From JAJEAD01 sp965221555 (lineage in GTDB: Bacteria > Pseudomonadota > Gammaproteobacteria > HK1), in NCBI GenBank assembly GCA_965221555.1, contig OZ244895.1, positions 620,001 through 684,000 on the forward strand: a DNA stretch of 64,000 nt, written 5' to 3'. Below are positions 16,372 through 23,593 of this stretch, piece after piece; within the stretch, counting starts at the first letter, position 1; every line of letters starts with the position of its first letter. The notes under the pieces were generated by a model. That model searched no databases, was not told the DNA's origin, and worked only from the letters and a program-made list of their open reading frames with translations. The translations under genes and the position numbers were made by a program.

Positions 16372-17226
16372 GTGAACACCAGCCTGGATCGCTCCCTCGC
16401 CGCGCTTCCGCTTGGCAGCATCGACGCCTATCGGCATGCGGTGTTCGACATGCCGATGCTGAGCGCGGAAGAAGAGTACGCGCTGGCCGAGCGCTTCAGG
16501 TCCGACAACGACCTGGAGGCGGCCTGGCGCCTCGTGCTCTCGCACCTGCGTTTCGTGGTGCGCATCGCCCGCGGCTACGACGGATACGGATTGCCGCAGG
16601 CGGACTTGATCCAGGAAGGCAACGTCGGGCTCATGAAGGCGGTCAAGCGTTTCGACCCGGACGTGGGCGTTCGCCTGGTCTCCTTCGCCGTGCACTGGGT
16701 TCGGGCCGAAATCCACGAATACATCTTGCGCAACTGGCGGATCGTCAAGGTCGCGACCACCAAGGCTCAGAGGAAGCTGTTCTTCAACCTGCGCAGCGCC
16801 AAGAAGCGATTGGGATGGCTGAATCGCGAGGAAGTCGATGCGGTCGCAATGGACCTCGGCGTGAGCCCCGACACGGTGCTGGAAATGGAGCAGCGCCTGA
16901 GCGTCCACGATGCCGCCTACGACGGTCACCCCGAGGACGAGGGCGGCGCCGAGTACGCCACCCCGGCGCGTTACCTGCAGGATCTGCGATTCGAGCCCGC
17001 GGAAACGGTGGAGCGCGAGGACTGGGAGGCACACAACCAGCAGGCTTTGCGGACGGCGGTGGGGGAACTCGACGAGCGCGACCGCACGATCGTCACCGAG
17101 CGCTGGCTCGCGGAAGAAAAGACCACCCTGCAGAGCCTCGCCAACCGCTACGGCGTCTCCGCGGAGCGCATTCGCCAGCTCGAGGCCAACGCGCTACGCA
17201 AGCTCCGGCGCGCGATGGAGGCCTGA
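16372..17226 (+). CDS. rpoH: RNA polymerase heat-shock sigma factor sigma-32
   Basis: Directs RNA polymerase to heat-shock promoters. From GTG 16372 it has 284 residues, the same as E. coli RpoH; an in-frame ATG at 16312 would add 20 residues but lies within the promoter/CIRCE. Seen: region 1.2 SIDAYRHAVFDMPMLSAEEE; region 2 LVLSHLRFVVRIARGYDGYG and DLIQEGNVGLMKAVKRFDPD; the RpoH-specific box QRKLFFNLRSAKKRLGW near 133; region 3; and region 4 LANRYGVSAERIRQLEANAL with a C-terminal helix-turn-helix. It is a single gene with its own promoter. The CIRCE site suggests transcriptional repression by HrcA in addition to the mRNA and chaperone control known in E. coli. Confidence 0.96.
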   Translation: MNTSLDRSLAALPLGSIDAYRHAVFDMPMLSAEEEYALAERFRSDNDLEAAWRLVLSHLRFVVRIARGYDGYGLPQADLIQEGNVGLMKAVKRFDPDVGVRLVSFAVHWVRAEIHEYILRNWRIVKVATTKAQRKLFFNLRSAKKRLGWLNREEVDAVAMDLGVSPDTVLEMEQRLSVHDAAYDGHPEDEGGAEYATPARYLQDLRFEPAETVEREDWEAHNQQALRTAVGELDERDRTIVTERWLAEEKTTLQSLANRYGVSAERIRQLEANALRKLRRAMEA

Positions 17227-17319
17227 GCCGGCCTCATCGCCGAACTGGAGAACACCGCGACAGACTGCCGCTTCAGTGTGGGATGATGGGCGCGCTAGCC
17301 AATCAGCCTGTTTCGGATT

Positions 17320-18177
17320 CTATCCGTCGTCACTGACCAGGCGCTCCTCCAGAGCCTGCAGGAAGGCGTCCCGGACTTCGGATTTCTGCGATATGTCCAG
17401 GTCATAACCAAGTGCTCTCCGTGAGTCAGCCAACAGTTTTCCGTCAATCTGCTGTGGGCGCTGATTCGTGATGTGGATGTGCTCCACCAGAGAGCGAACC
17501 TCCGCCTGAGCTACCTCACCGGCGATCTGGCGTGCTATCGATCGCAGGTGGCCGCTGGTAGAAGAGGTCTCCGCGGACTCCACATCAGACGCCTGCGTCT
17601 CCCGTTCTCCCGTCGTTTGCTCCGCAGGAAAAGCGCTCGACGGTCTGCAATCCAGGAACTCCCCGAGGTCCTTGGCGTGCCACTCGTGCGTCGAGTCGGC
17701 TTCCCGGAGGAGATAGGGGGACTGGTTGGGTCTCGCCGACTTGATTCCGAGAATATGGACCCGCACTCCATGCTCTTGAGCCTGCTGAACACCGACCCTG
17801 AGATCTTCATCTCCCGACATCAGCACGCATTCCGCCATTGCCCTGTTTCGAGCCAGCGTGAGCATGTCCGTCACGATCAGGGAGTCGACGCCCTTCTGCT
17901 CCCCTCTCCTGTTCACGAAACCGAGACGCACTTTGACATCTGCTTGATTGGCAAGCGTGATGTGCTGCGCTGTCGGGCCTTCAGAAGTACCGTCGTACCA
18001 GTAGATCCGCAGAAGCGGTAGCCCGGACAATACCTCCGCAAGCTCCTTCAGCTTGGAGAGCAGGGCTTCATGGTGGAGTCCGATGCTTCCACGTGGCAGC
18101 TTGGCGCCACACAGCTCCTCCGAGCCCTGTGCGAAGAGATAACCCGCATCGACAAAAACCACTACTCTGTCCAACAT
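17320..18177 (-). CDS. NYN-domain (PIN-like) protein, probable RNase, probably acquired
   Basis: 285 residues. The first about 165 look like a NYN/LabA-type nuclease fold: VVVFVDAGYLF with the first acidic residue near 10, KGVDSLIVTDML near 95, and MSGDEDLRVGVQQAQEHGV near 120, giving the Asp cluster of this family. The rest is a Ser/Thr/Glu-rich linker and a C-terminal helical segment (ALGYDLDISQKSEVRDAFLQ) I cannot assign. Base and codon use are visibly less GC-rich than its neighbours. It stands alone between rpoH and the oxidase locus, downstream of that locus's terminator. It may act on RNA in a defence or quality-control role, but no partner gene is visible. Confidence 0.7.
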   Translation of the reverse strand: MLDRVVVFVDAGYLFAQGSEELCGAKLPRGSIGLHHEALLSKLKELAEVLSGLPLLRIYWYDGTSEGPTAQHITLANQADVKVRLGFVNRRGEQKGVDSLIVTDMLTLARNRAMAECVLMSGDEDLRVGVQQAQEHGVRVHILGIKSARPNQSPYLLREADSTHEWHAKDLGEFLDCRPSSAFPAEQTTGERETQASDVESAETSSTSGHLRSIARQIAGEVAQAEVRSLVEHIHITNQRPQQIDGKLLADSRRALGYDLDISQKSEVRDAFLQALEERLVSDDG

Positions 18178-18224
18178 TGGACTCCCGGCACCGGTACGGC
18201 AGTCCTCAGGTCATGGCTGAGGCT

Positions 18225-18253
18225 GAAAAAATAAAGGGCCCCCGAAGGGACCC
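18225..18253 (-). terminator. Intrinsic terminator downstream of ctaB
   Basis: On the minus strand the RNA would form GGGUCCC-UUCG-GGGGCCC, a 7-bp stem with one G-U pair and a UUCG tetraloop, followed by UUUAUUUUUU. It lies 216 bp past the ctaB stop and just before the NYN gene, so it separates the oxidase operon from that gene. Confidence 0.85.
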
Positions 18254-18468
18254 ACTAGTAGGCCGCCCCATTCACTGAATAGTCGGAGCGGTAGCGGCAA
18301 TGTCGCATCGGCTGACAACGACTGTCAATCCTTCATGCAGGAAGCCGCAACTCCGATCGTGCGCCACCGCAAGCGCGCCGTTTTGCCGCCGCCGGCGCTT
18401 TCGGTGTAGAGCGGTCACCGGACGGCTGCCCTTCAATCGCGATGGCCGTTACGAGCCGCCAAGTTCGT

Positions 18469-19368
18469 TCAGATCACCATGCCGAGGTAGTGGTCGGCGA
18501 GAAGGAAGGCGAAGAGTCCGAGCAGATAGTAGATGGAAAAGCCGAACACCTTCATCGGCCTTTCCCGCTCCTGGGCGGCGTAGAGCATGACCGCCTGGTA
18601 GACGAAGGCGGCGCCCAGCGCCACCGCTCCCGCCAGGTAGAGAACGCCGCTCATGCGGGCGACGAAGGGCAGCAGGCTGACTCCGAAGAGGATGAGGGTG
18701 TAGAGGAGGATCTGAAGCCGGGTGAAGGGCACGCCGTGGGTGACGGGGAGCATCGGAATCTCCGCCCTGGCGTACTCCTCGCGGCGCTCAATCGCCAGCG
18801 CCCAGAAGTGCGGCGGCGTCCACGCGAAGATGATCAGGAAGAGCAGCATGGCGTGGCCGTCCACGCTGCCGGTCACCGCGGTCCAGCCGAGCACCGGAGG
18901 CATGGCGCCCGCCGCGCCCCCGATCACGATGTTCTGCGGCGTCGCCCGCTTGAGGTACATCGTGTAGACGACCGAGTAGCCCACCATGGACGCGAGGGTG
19001 AGCACGGTGGTAAGCCAGTTCACGAGCACGCCGAGCACCAGTACCGACAGCACGCTCAAGCCCCCGGCGAACACGAGGGCCGCACCGCTCGTGACCCGGC
19101 CCCGGGGGAGGGGTCGGCGCTGGGTGCGGGCCATGAGGGCGTCCACCCTCTGGTCGACCACATGATTGACGGCCCCCCCGGCGCCCGCGGCCAGGCTGAT
19201 GCCGAGCAGGGCGAAGAGGGCGGTATCGAGCGGCAGCGCCCCGGGGCTCGCGAGGCACACGCCGACCAGGGCGGTGAATGCGAGCACCGCGACCACGCGC
19301 GGCTTGGCAAGCTCCAGGTACTCCTTCCAGAGCGGAGATTCGCCGAGTACGACGGCCTGATCGCTCAA
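18469..19368 (-). CDS. ctaB: Protoheme IX farnesyltransferase (heme O synthase)
   Basis: Membrane prenyltransferase of the UbiA family that adds farnesyl to heme B, giving heme O for the terminal oxidase. 299 residues, with about nine membrane segments. Seen: YLELAKPRVVAVLAFTALVG at the N-terminus; the first Asp-rich motif NHVVDQRVDALMARTQRRPL near residue 68; YTMYLKRATPQNIVIGGAAG; and PPHFWALAIERREEYARAEI carrying the second motif. Overlaps the ctaA stop by 4 bp, so the two heme-modifying enzymes are co-translated. Confidence 0.97.
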   Translation of the reverse strand: MSDQAVVLGESPLWKEYLELAKPRVVAVLAFTALVGVCLASPGALPLDTALFALLGISLAAGAGGAVNHVVDQRVDALMARTQRRPLPRGRVTSGAALVFAGGLSVLSVLVLGVLVNWLTTVLTLASMVGYSVVYTMYLKRATPQNIVIGGAAGAMPPVLGWTAVTGSVDGHAMLLFLIIFAWTPPHFWALAIERREEYARAEIPMLPVTHGVPFTRLQILLYTLILFGVSLLPFVARMSGVLYLAGAVALGAAFVYQAVMLYAAQERERPMKVFGFSIYYLLGLFAFLLADHYLGMVI

Positions 19369-20414
19369 GTGCGCACCTCGAGTCTGTCCGCGTGGGGAGA
19401 GCCGGGCAGCCGGGCCATATGGTACACAGTGAGCGCCGAGAGCAGCAGGAGAATGGCCCCCGCGTTGTGCCCGACCGCAAGCGCGAGCGGCAGAGCGAAC
19501 AGGACGTTGGCGATACCGAGGCCGGCCTGAGCGATCGCCACCGCCAGCAGAAACGCGCCCGCGCTCTTCAGAGGGCCGTCCCCGGTGGAGACGAAGATCC
19601 GCACCGTGAGCGCGACTACGTACAGCAGGGTCAGCACCGCCCCGAGACGATGAGCGAGGTGTATGGTCACCCGGGCGTCGTTACCGCGAACGCCACCTTC
19701 GAAGTCTCCCCCCGCGGCCTCAGGCCACGGATCGAAAGCGCCCGGGAGGTCGAGCGGGGGCAGAAGCCGCGCCTGGCACAAGGGGAAGTCGGGGCAGGCA
19801 AGCGCCGCGTAGTTCGTGCTCGTCCAGCCCCCGAGCGCGATCTGCAACCCGACGATCAGCACCCCTCCCAGCGCCCAGGTCCGCAAGGCGGGCACGGCGC
19901 CGCCGCCAGAATCAGGAGCGAGGGCTCCGGCGCGGCGCACGAGACCCAGTCGGAGCCACCACAGCAGCGCGACCGTGGCGAGACCCGCCAGCAGGTGCGC
20001 GGTGACCACGAGGGGGGCGAGGCCCAGAGTGACCGTCCACATCCCGAGAAGAGCCTGGAACGCGACCAGCGCAATCAGTAGAAAAGGCAGCGCCGGCACC
20101 CGTCCGGGCGAGCGTCTGCGCCACGCGAGCACCCCGATGAGGACGATCAGCACCCCCAGCAACCCGGCCGCGTAGCGATGCGCCATCTCCTTCCAGGCAC
20201 GGGCGCGGTCCAGGGGCCGTTCCGGAAATGCCGCCTGCGCGTCGGCGGCATCGGCCGGCCCGGGAACGCCGAGCTGGCCGTAGCAACCCGGCCAATCCGG
20301 GCAGGACAGTCCCGCATTGGAGAGCCGCACGTAGGCGCCGAGCGTGCTCACCAGCACCGCGAGCAGGAACGCGAGCGTGACCACGCGCTGATAGGCGGTT
20401 CCCGACACTGTCAT
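19365..20414 (-). CDS. ctaA: Heme A synthase (CtaA/Cox15)
   Basis: Oxidises the C8 methyl group of heme O to formyl, making heme A. 349 residues from ATG 20414, which overlaps the surf1 stop. Eight membrane helices are expected and visible. Seen: LGAYVRLSNAGLSCPDWPGC with the conserved Cys pair near 30, heme-ligand histidines in EMAHRYAAGLLG, TAHLLAGLAT, IHLAHRLGAVLTLLY and VGHNAGAILLLL, and a second Cys pair in ALACPDFPLCQ. Normal family length. Confidence 0.96.
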   Translation of the reverse strand: MTVSGTAYQRVVTLAFLLAVLVSTLGAYVRLSNAGLSCPDWPGCYGQLGVPGPADAADAQAAFPERPLDRARAWKEMAHRYAAGLLGVLIVLIGVLAWRRRSPGRVPALPFLLIALVAFQALLGMWTVTLGLAPLVVTAHLLAGLATVALLWWLRLGLVRRAGALAPDSGGGAVPALRTWALGGVLIVGLQIALGGWTSTNYAALACPDFPLCQARLLPPLDLPGAFDPWPEAAGGDFEGGVRGNDARVTIHLAHRLGAVLTLLYVVALTVRIFVSTGDGPLKSAGAFLLAVAIAQAGLGIANVLFALPLALAVGHNAGAILLLLSALTVYHMARLPGSPHADRLEVRT

Positions 20415-21184
20415 CGGCGGCGGACGTTCACCACGACATAAATCACGAGCAGGGTGGCGGCGAGCGCAAACCACTGGAAGGCGTAGCCGAGGTGACGATT
20501 TGGACTGAGACCCCCGTAGGCTCGCCACTCCCGTACGAATCCGTGGGGATCGTCGGGGTTCTGCTCGACCACGAAGGGGAGAAGGTCCATATCGAGGGCC
20601 TTCTCCATCTCGTCGAGCTCGATACTCTGCACCACCCGTGGCCAGCCCTCATCGCGATAGCCCGCCTCGCCGAGCAGGAATGCCTCCCCCGGAACGCGGG
20701 CTCGGCCCCGTACTTCGAGCATCCCCGCGGGCGTCTCGATCGCGGGCAGGCGGGCGCGGTCGGGACCCAACGCAATCCATCCCCGGTTGACCACGACTCC
20801 GAGCGTCCGGGCCTCGTCGAACGCAAGTGGGGTCAATACGTGGTATCCCGCCACTCCTCCCCGCGTGCGGTTGTCGAGAAGGAAGTGCGCAGAGAGGTGG
20901 TGTCCGGTTGCCCGCACCCGGCGGTGGTTCCAGGACTCCGGTTGCGCCACCTGCTCCCCGAGACCGGCGCCGAGCAGCGCCGGCGTTCGGGCATCTTCCA
21001 CCTCCAGCCGGGCCTCCTCGGTCCGTTTGAAGTCGGCGCGCTCGAGCTGCCACCAGCCGAGCCCCAGCAGCACGGGAAACACCAGGAGCGTCGCCAGCGT
21101 CGGCCAAAGGGTGGGTCGAAAACGCCGTTCGCGCGTGGACCCCGCCGAATTCCCCGCACCCCTGTCGACTATACTGCCGGACAT
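20411..21184 (-). CDS. SURF1 family cytochrome oxidase biogenesis protein
   Basis: Inner-membrane factor needed for heme insertion into the oxidase. 257 residues from ATG 21184. Seen: N-terminal membrane helix (TLATLLVFPVLLGLGWWQLE), the periplasmic SURF1 domain with VVVNRGWIALGPDR and LEVRGRARVPGEAFLL, the segment HGFVREWRAYGGLSPNRHLG, and a C-terminal helix (AFQWFALAATLLVIYVVV). The start is only 18 bp from the start of the divergent DUF2909 gene, so its promoter must lie within that gene or it is read from the upstream oxidase operon. Confidence 0.93.
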   Translation of the reverse strand: MSGSIVDRGAGNSAGSTRERRFRPTLWPTLATLLVFPVLLGLGWWQLERADFKRTEEARLEVEDARTPALLGAGLGEQVAQPESWNHRRVRATGHHLSAHFLLDNRTRGGVAGYHVLTPLAFDEARTLGVVVNRGWIALGPDRARLPAIETPAGMLEVRGRARVPGEAFLLGEAGYRDEGWPRVVQSIELDEMEKALDMDLLPFVVEQNPDDPHGFVREWRAYGGLSPNRHLGYAFQWFALAATLLVIYVVVNVRRR

Positions 21185-21202
21185 CGTAGTGAGGGCTTTG
21201 AA

Positions 21203-21412
21203 GTGTTCGCGAAGATCCTCGTTGTCGCCATATTCCTCGGCATCGTGACCGCGATGGGCTCGGCACTCTACTACTTCATCAAGGATCGCGGGGATTCCGA
21301 CCGGCTGGCGAAAGCGCTGACGTGGCGGATCGCGATCTCGGTCTCGCTCTTTGCGCTGCTCTTCGTTCTCTGGTGGGCGGGCCTCATCCAGCCGCACCCG
21401 CTCACGCCCTGA
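21203..21412 (+). CDS. DUF2909 family twin transmembrane protein
   Basis: 69 residues, GTG start at 21203. Two hydrophobic helices (ILVVAIFLGIVTAMGSALYY and ISVSLFALLFVLWWAGLI) are joined by a charged loop KDRGDSDRLAKALTWRIA. This small family is regularly found between the oxidase subunit III gene and surf1, transcribed opposite to them, as here. Probably an oxidase assembly or stability factor; the function is unproven. Confidence 0.85.
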   Translation: MFAKILVVAIFLGIVTAMGSALYYFIKDRGDSDRLAKALTWRIAISVSLFALLFVLWWAGLIQPHPLTP

Positions 21413-21470
21413 TCCGCGGGCATCCGGCCGGCGACCTCCCCCCGACCGGCCGCGGCATCGCGGCGACTCC

Positions 21471-21630
21471 AGCCCGCAAACTTCACCGATCTTCGTAGCG
21501 AGGGCGCCTTGGTGGTGGCACCCACCGAGAGACACTCAAGACGCGCTCGGCCGACACCACGCTGAAACGTGTTGAGGGAGTACCGCCCGGAGCCGCGGGC
21601 ACCCTGGCGTGCGCGGTAGAAGGTCGCGCC
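21471..21630. mobile_element. Degenerate copy of the palindromic MITE
   Basis: It starts AGCCCGCAAACTTCACCGAT, then CTTCGTAGCGAGGGCGCC, closely matching the left part of the intact copies. The middle (GGCCGACACCACGCTGAAAC, TTGAGGGAGTACCGCCC) and the right part (CCTGGCGTGCGCGGTAGAAG) are recognisable but diverged. It lies between the DUF2909 gene and the 3' end of ctaE. The right edge is approximate and no clean target duplication remains. Confidence 0.65.
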
Positions 21631-21662
21631 GCCCCGGCCCGGGCGGCGACGCCATGGCAGAC

Positions 21663-22532
21663 CTACAACCAGTACACGAAGATGAAGAGACCGAGCCAGA
21701 CCACGTCGACGAAGTGCCAGTACCAGGCGACGCCCTCGAAGGCGAAGTGCTTCTTCGGCGTGAAGTGGCCTCTCAGCGTGCGCACCCAGATTACCGCGAG
21801 CATGGTGGCGCCCACGGTGACGTGGAACCCATGAAAGCCGGTGAGCATGAAGAACGTTGACCCGTAGATTCCCGATTCCAGCGTCAGATTGAGATCGAGG
21901 TACGCGTGGGCGAACTCCACCGCCTGGTAGTAGAGGAAGAGCAGGCCGAGCGCGACGGTCACGAAGAGCCAGAACGAAAGGCGAGCGCGCTGGTTCTTCT
22001 TCAGCGCCCAGTGCGCCAGCGTCACCGTGACGCCGCTGGTCAGCAGAATGATCGTGTTGAGCGCGGGTATCCCGAAGGCGGGGATGGTCTCGAAGGCGTC
22101 ACCGATGTTGCCGGGGCCGTTGGTGGGCCAGGCGGACTCGTAGTCGGGCCACAGAACAGGGTGCGTAGCGAATGCGCCGACGCCTTCGCCGCCGATCCAC
22201 GGCACCGAGTACACCCGGGCGTAGAACAAGGCGCCGAAGAACGCGGCGAAGAAAAGCACCTCGGAGAAGATGAACCAGCCCATGCCCATGCGGAAGGACA
22301 CATCGACCTGGTCGTTGTAGCGCCCTTTCTCGCTCTCCCCGATGACGGTCCCGAACCAGCCGAACATCATGAACACGACGACCGCGAAGCCGATGATCAT
22401 CGAGATCGGACCACTCGTGACGCCGCTCAAGTAGAACGCGAATCCTCCAAGCAGGAGGAAGAGCCCGATCGAGCCCACGATGGGCCAATGGCTCGGGTTC
22501 GGTAGGTAGTAGTCTTGCTCTGCTGCCGCCAT
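21663..22532 (-). CDS. ctaE: Cytochrome c oxidase subunit III
   Basis: Membrane subunit of the aa3-type oxidase that stabilises proton pumping. 289 residues, about seven helices. Seen: YYLPNPSHWPIVGSIGLFLL, GMGWFIFSEVLFFAAFFGAL, NTIILLTSGVTVTLAHWAL, EFAHAYLDLNLTLESGIYGS, MLTGFHGFHVTVGATML and GVAWYWHFVDVVWLGLFIF. This is the long form typical of Proteobacteria. It follows ctaG after 57 bp on the same strand. Confidence 0.97.
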   Translation of the reverse strand: MAAAEQDYYLPNPSHWPIVGSIGLFLLLGGFAFYLSGVTSGPISMIIGFAVVVFMMFGWFGTVIGESEKGRYNDQVDVSFRMGMGWFIFSEVLFFAAFFGALFYARVYSVPWIGGEGVGAFATHPVLWPDYESAWPTNGPGNIGDAFETIPAFGIPALNTIILLTSGVTVTLAHWALKKNQRARLSFWLFVTVALGLLFLYYQAVEFAHAYLDLNLTLESGIYGSTFFMLTGFHGFHVTVGATMLAVIWVRTLRGHFTPKKHFAFEGVAWYWHFVDVVWLGLFIFVYWL

Positions 22533-22589
22533 GCGGTGGGTCCCCTTGGTCTGTTGTGCCGTCGATCGCTGGCGCCGGTGGTCGCGATC

Positions 22590-23132
22590 TCAGCTATCCG
22601 GTGTCGCGTCGAAGAAGATGTAGGAGAGCGTCAGCGCCTCGACGCGTTCCGGCAAGCGCTTGCTCACCACGAAATGCACCGGCATCTCGCGCACTTCCCC
22701 CGCCTCGAGATGCTGGCTGGTGAAGCAGAAGCACTCGGTCTTGTCGAAGTACTTCGAGGCCACGGTCGGCGCCACGCTCGGTACCGCCTGGCCGACGCGC
22801 GGGCGGCCGGACCGGTTCGTGGCGATGTAGTGGGTCTGGTAGAGCCGCCCCGGATGCACCTTCATCTCGCGCTCGGCGGGTTCGAGCTCCCACGGCAGCG
22901 CGCTGTTGACGGTTGCGTCGAAGCTCACCGTCACGAGGCGGCTCTCGTCGACACGGTCCGGCAGGGTGTTGGCCTGAACGACTCCGGTCCGCCCCCCGAG
23001 GCCGGTCACTTCGCAGAATATGTCGTACAGCGGCACCAGCGCGTAGCCGAAGCCGAACATCGCCACGACCACCAGGGCGAGCCGCCAGGCGGAACGCCGG
23101 ATTCGCCGCGAGCGCGGGGCCGGGCCGCTCAC
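22590..23132 (-). CDS. ctaG: Cytochrome c oxidase assembly protein CtaG/Cox11
   Basis: Membrane-anchored copper chaperone that delivers Cu(B) to subunit I. 180 residues. Seen: one N-terminal helix (LALVVVAMFGFGYALVPLYD), YDIFCEVTGLGGRTG with a conserved Cys, the immunoglobulin-like periplasmic domain, and the copper-binding motif KTECFCFTSQ near residue 130, followed by MPVHFVVSKRLPE and LTLSYIFF. It overlaps the preceding small gene by 4 bp. Confidence 0.96.
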   Translation of the reverse strand: MSGPAPRSRRIRRSAWRLALVVVAMFGFGYALVPLYDIFCEVTGLGGRTGVVQANTLPDRVDESRLVTVSFDATVNSALPWELEPAEREMKVHPGRLYQTHYIATNRSGRPRVGQAVPSVAPTVASKYFDKTECFCFTSQHLEAGEVREMPVHFVVSKRLPERVEALTLSYIFFDATPDS

Positions 23133-23248
23133 CTGCCCCCCAACAGGAACATGCCGAGATAGAACGCGAGCGCCACGATGCCGAGCACCACCGCAAGGCG
23201 AATGCTGACGCTGCGGCGTTTGGCGGCGGCCGGCGGGACTGCGGGCAT
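23129..23248 (-). CDS. Small membrane protein of the oxidase operon
   Basis: 39 residues from ATG 23248: a basic head (KRRSVSIR) and one hydrophobic helix (LAVVLGIVALAFYLGMFLLG). The stop overlaps the ctaG start, which supports translation. A short single-helix protein of this kind is common between ctaD and ctaG in Proteobacteria (often called a cytochrome oxidase small assembly protein). An in-frame start at 23350 would add a low-complexity extension. Confidence 0.7.
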   Translation of the reverse strand: MPAVPPAAAKRRSVSIRLAVVLGIVALAFYLGMFLLGGR

Positions 23249-23417
23249 GCTCGCGCTCTCCTCGCTCACCTCAGGCCGGGAGCGCGCCGGCTTCGGGCGT
23301 TCGGCCCCTGACGCGGCCAGTCCGCGTCTGCCGCGATCGGCATGCGCCATTCTCGGCTCGCCACTTGCTCATCGGGACCCTATCCGACTCTCGCAGTGCG
23401 CCCAACCGTACGGCTAG

Positions 23418-23593
23418 CCCGCATGTTTCACCGATTTTCGTTACGAGGGCGCCAAGATGCCGTGATAGCCGGAAGCACGGACCGAAAGACGCTGAAGTCG
23501 TAGCCGACACGAAGTCGTTGCGGCTTGAGGGAGTACGACCCGCTATCACGAGCATATTGGTGTCCGCAGTAGGAAATCGGTGAAATCTTCGGG
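23418..23593. mobile_element. 176-bp palindromic MITE, copy B, inserted at the ctaD stop codon
   Basis: It begins CCCGCATGTTTCACCGATTT and ends GAAATCGGTGAAATCTTCGG plus G, flanked by CTAG at 23414-23417 and 23594-23597. Same length as copy A, with roughly 20 substitutions by eye. The arms pair over about 60 bases, so the RNA would fold into a long imperfect hairpin. Its left end resembles the right end of the IS1380-type element (CCCGCATTCGTCACCGATTC), and its right end the left end (CCCGAAAAACTCACCG). The right-hand CTAG contains the ctaD stop codon. Confidence 0.88.
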
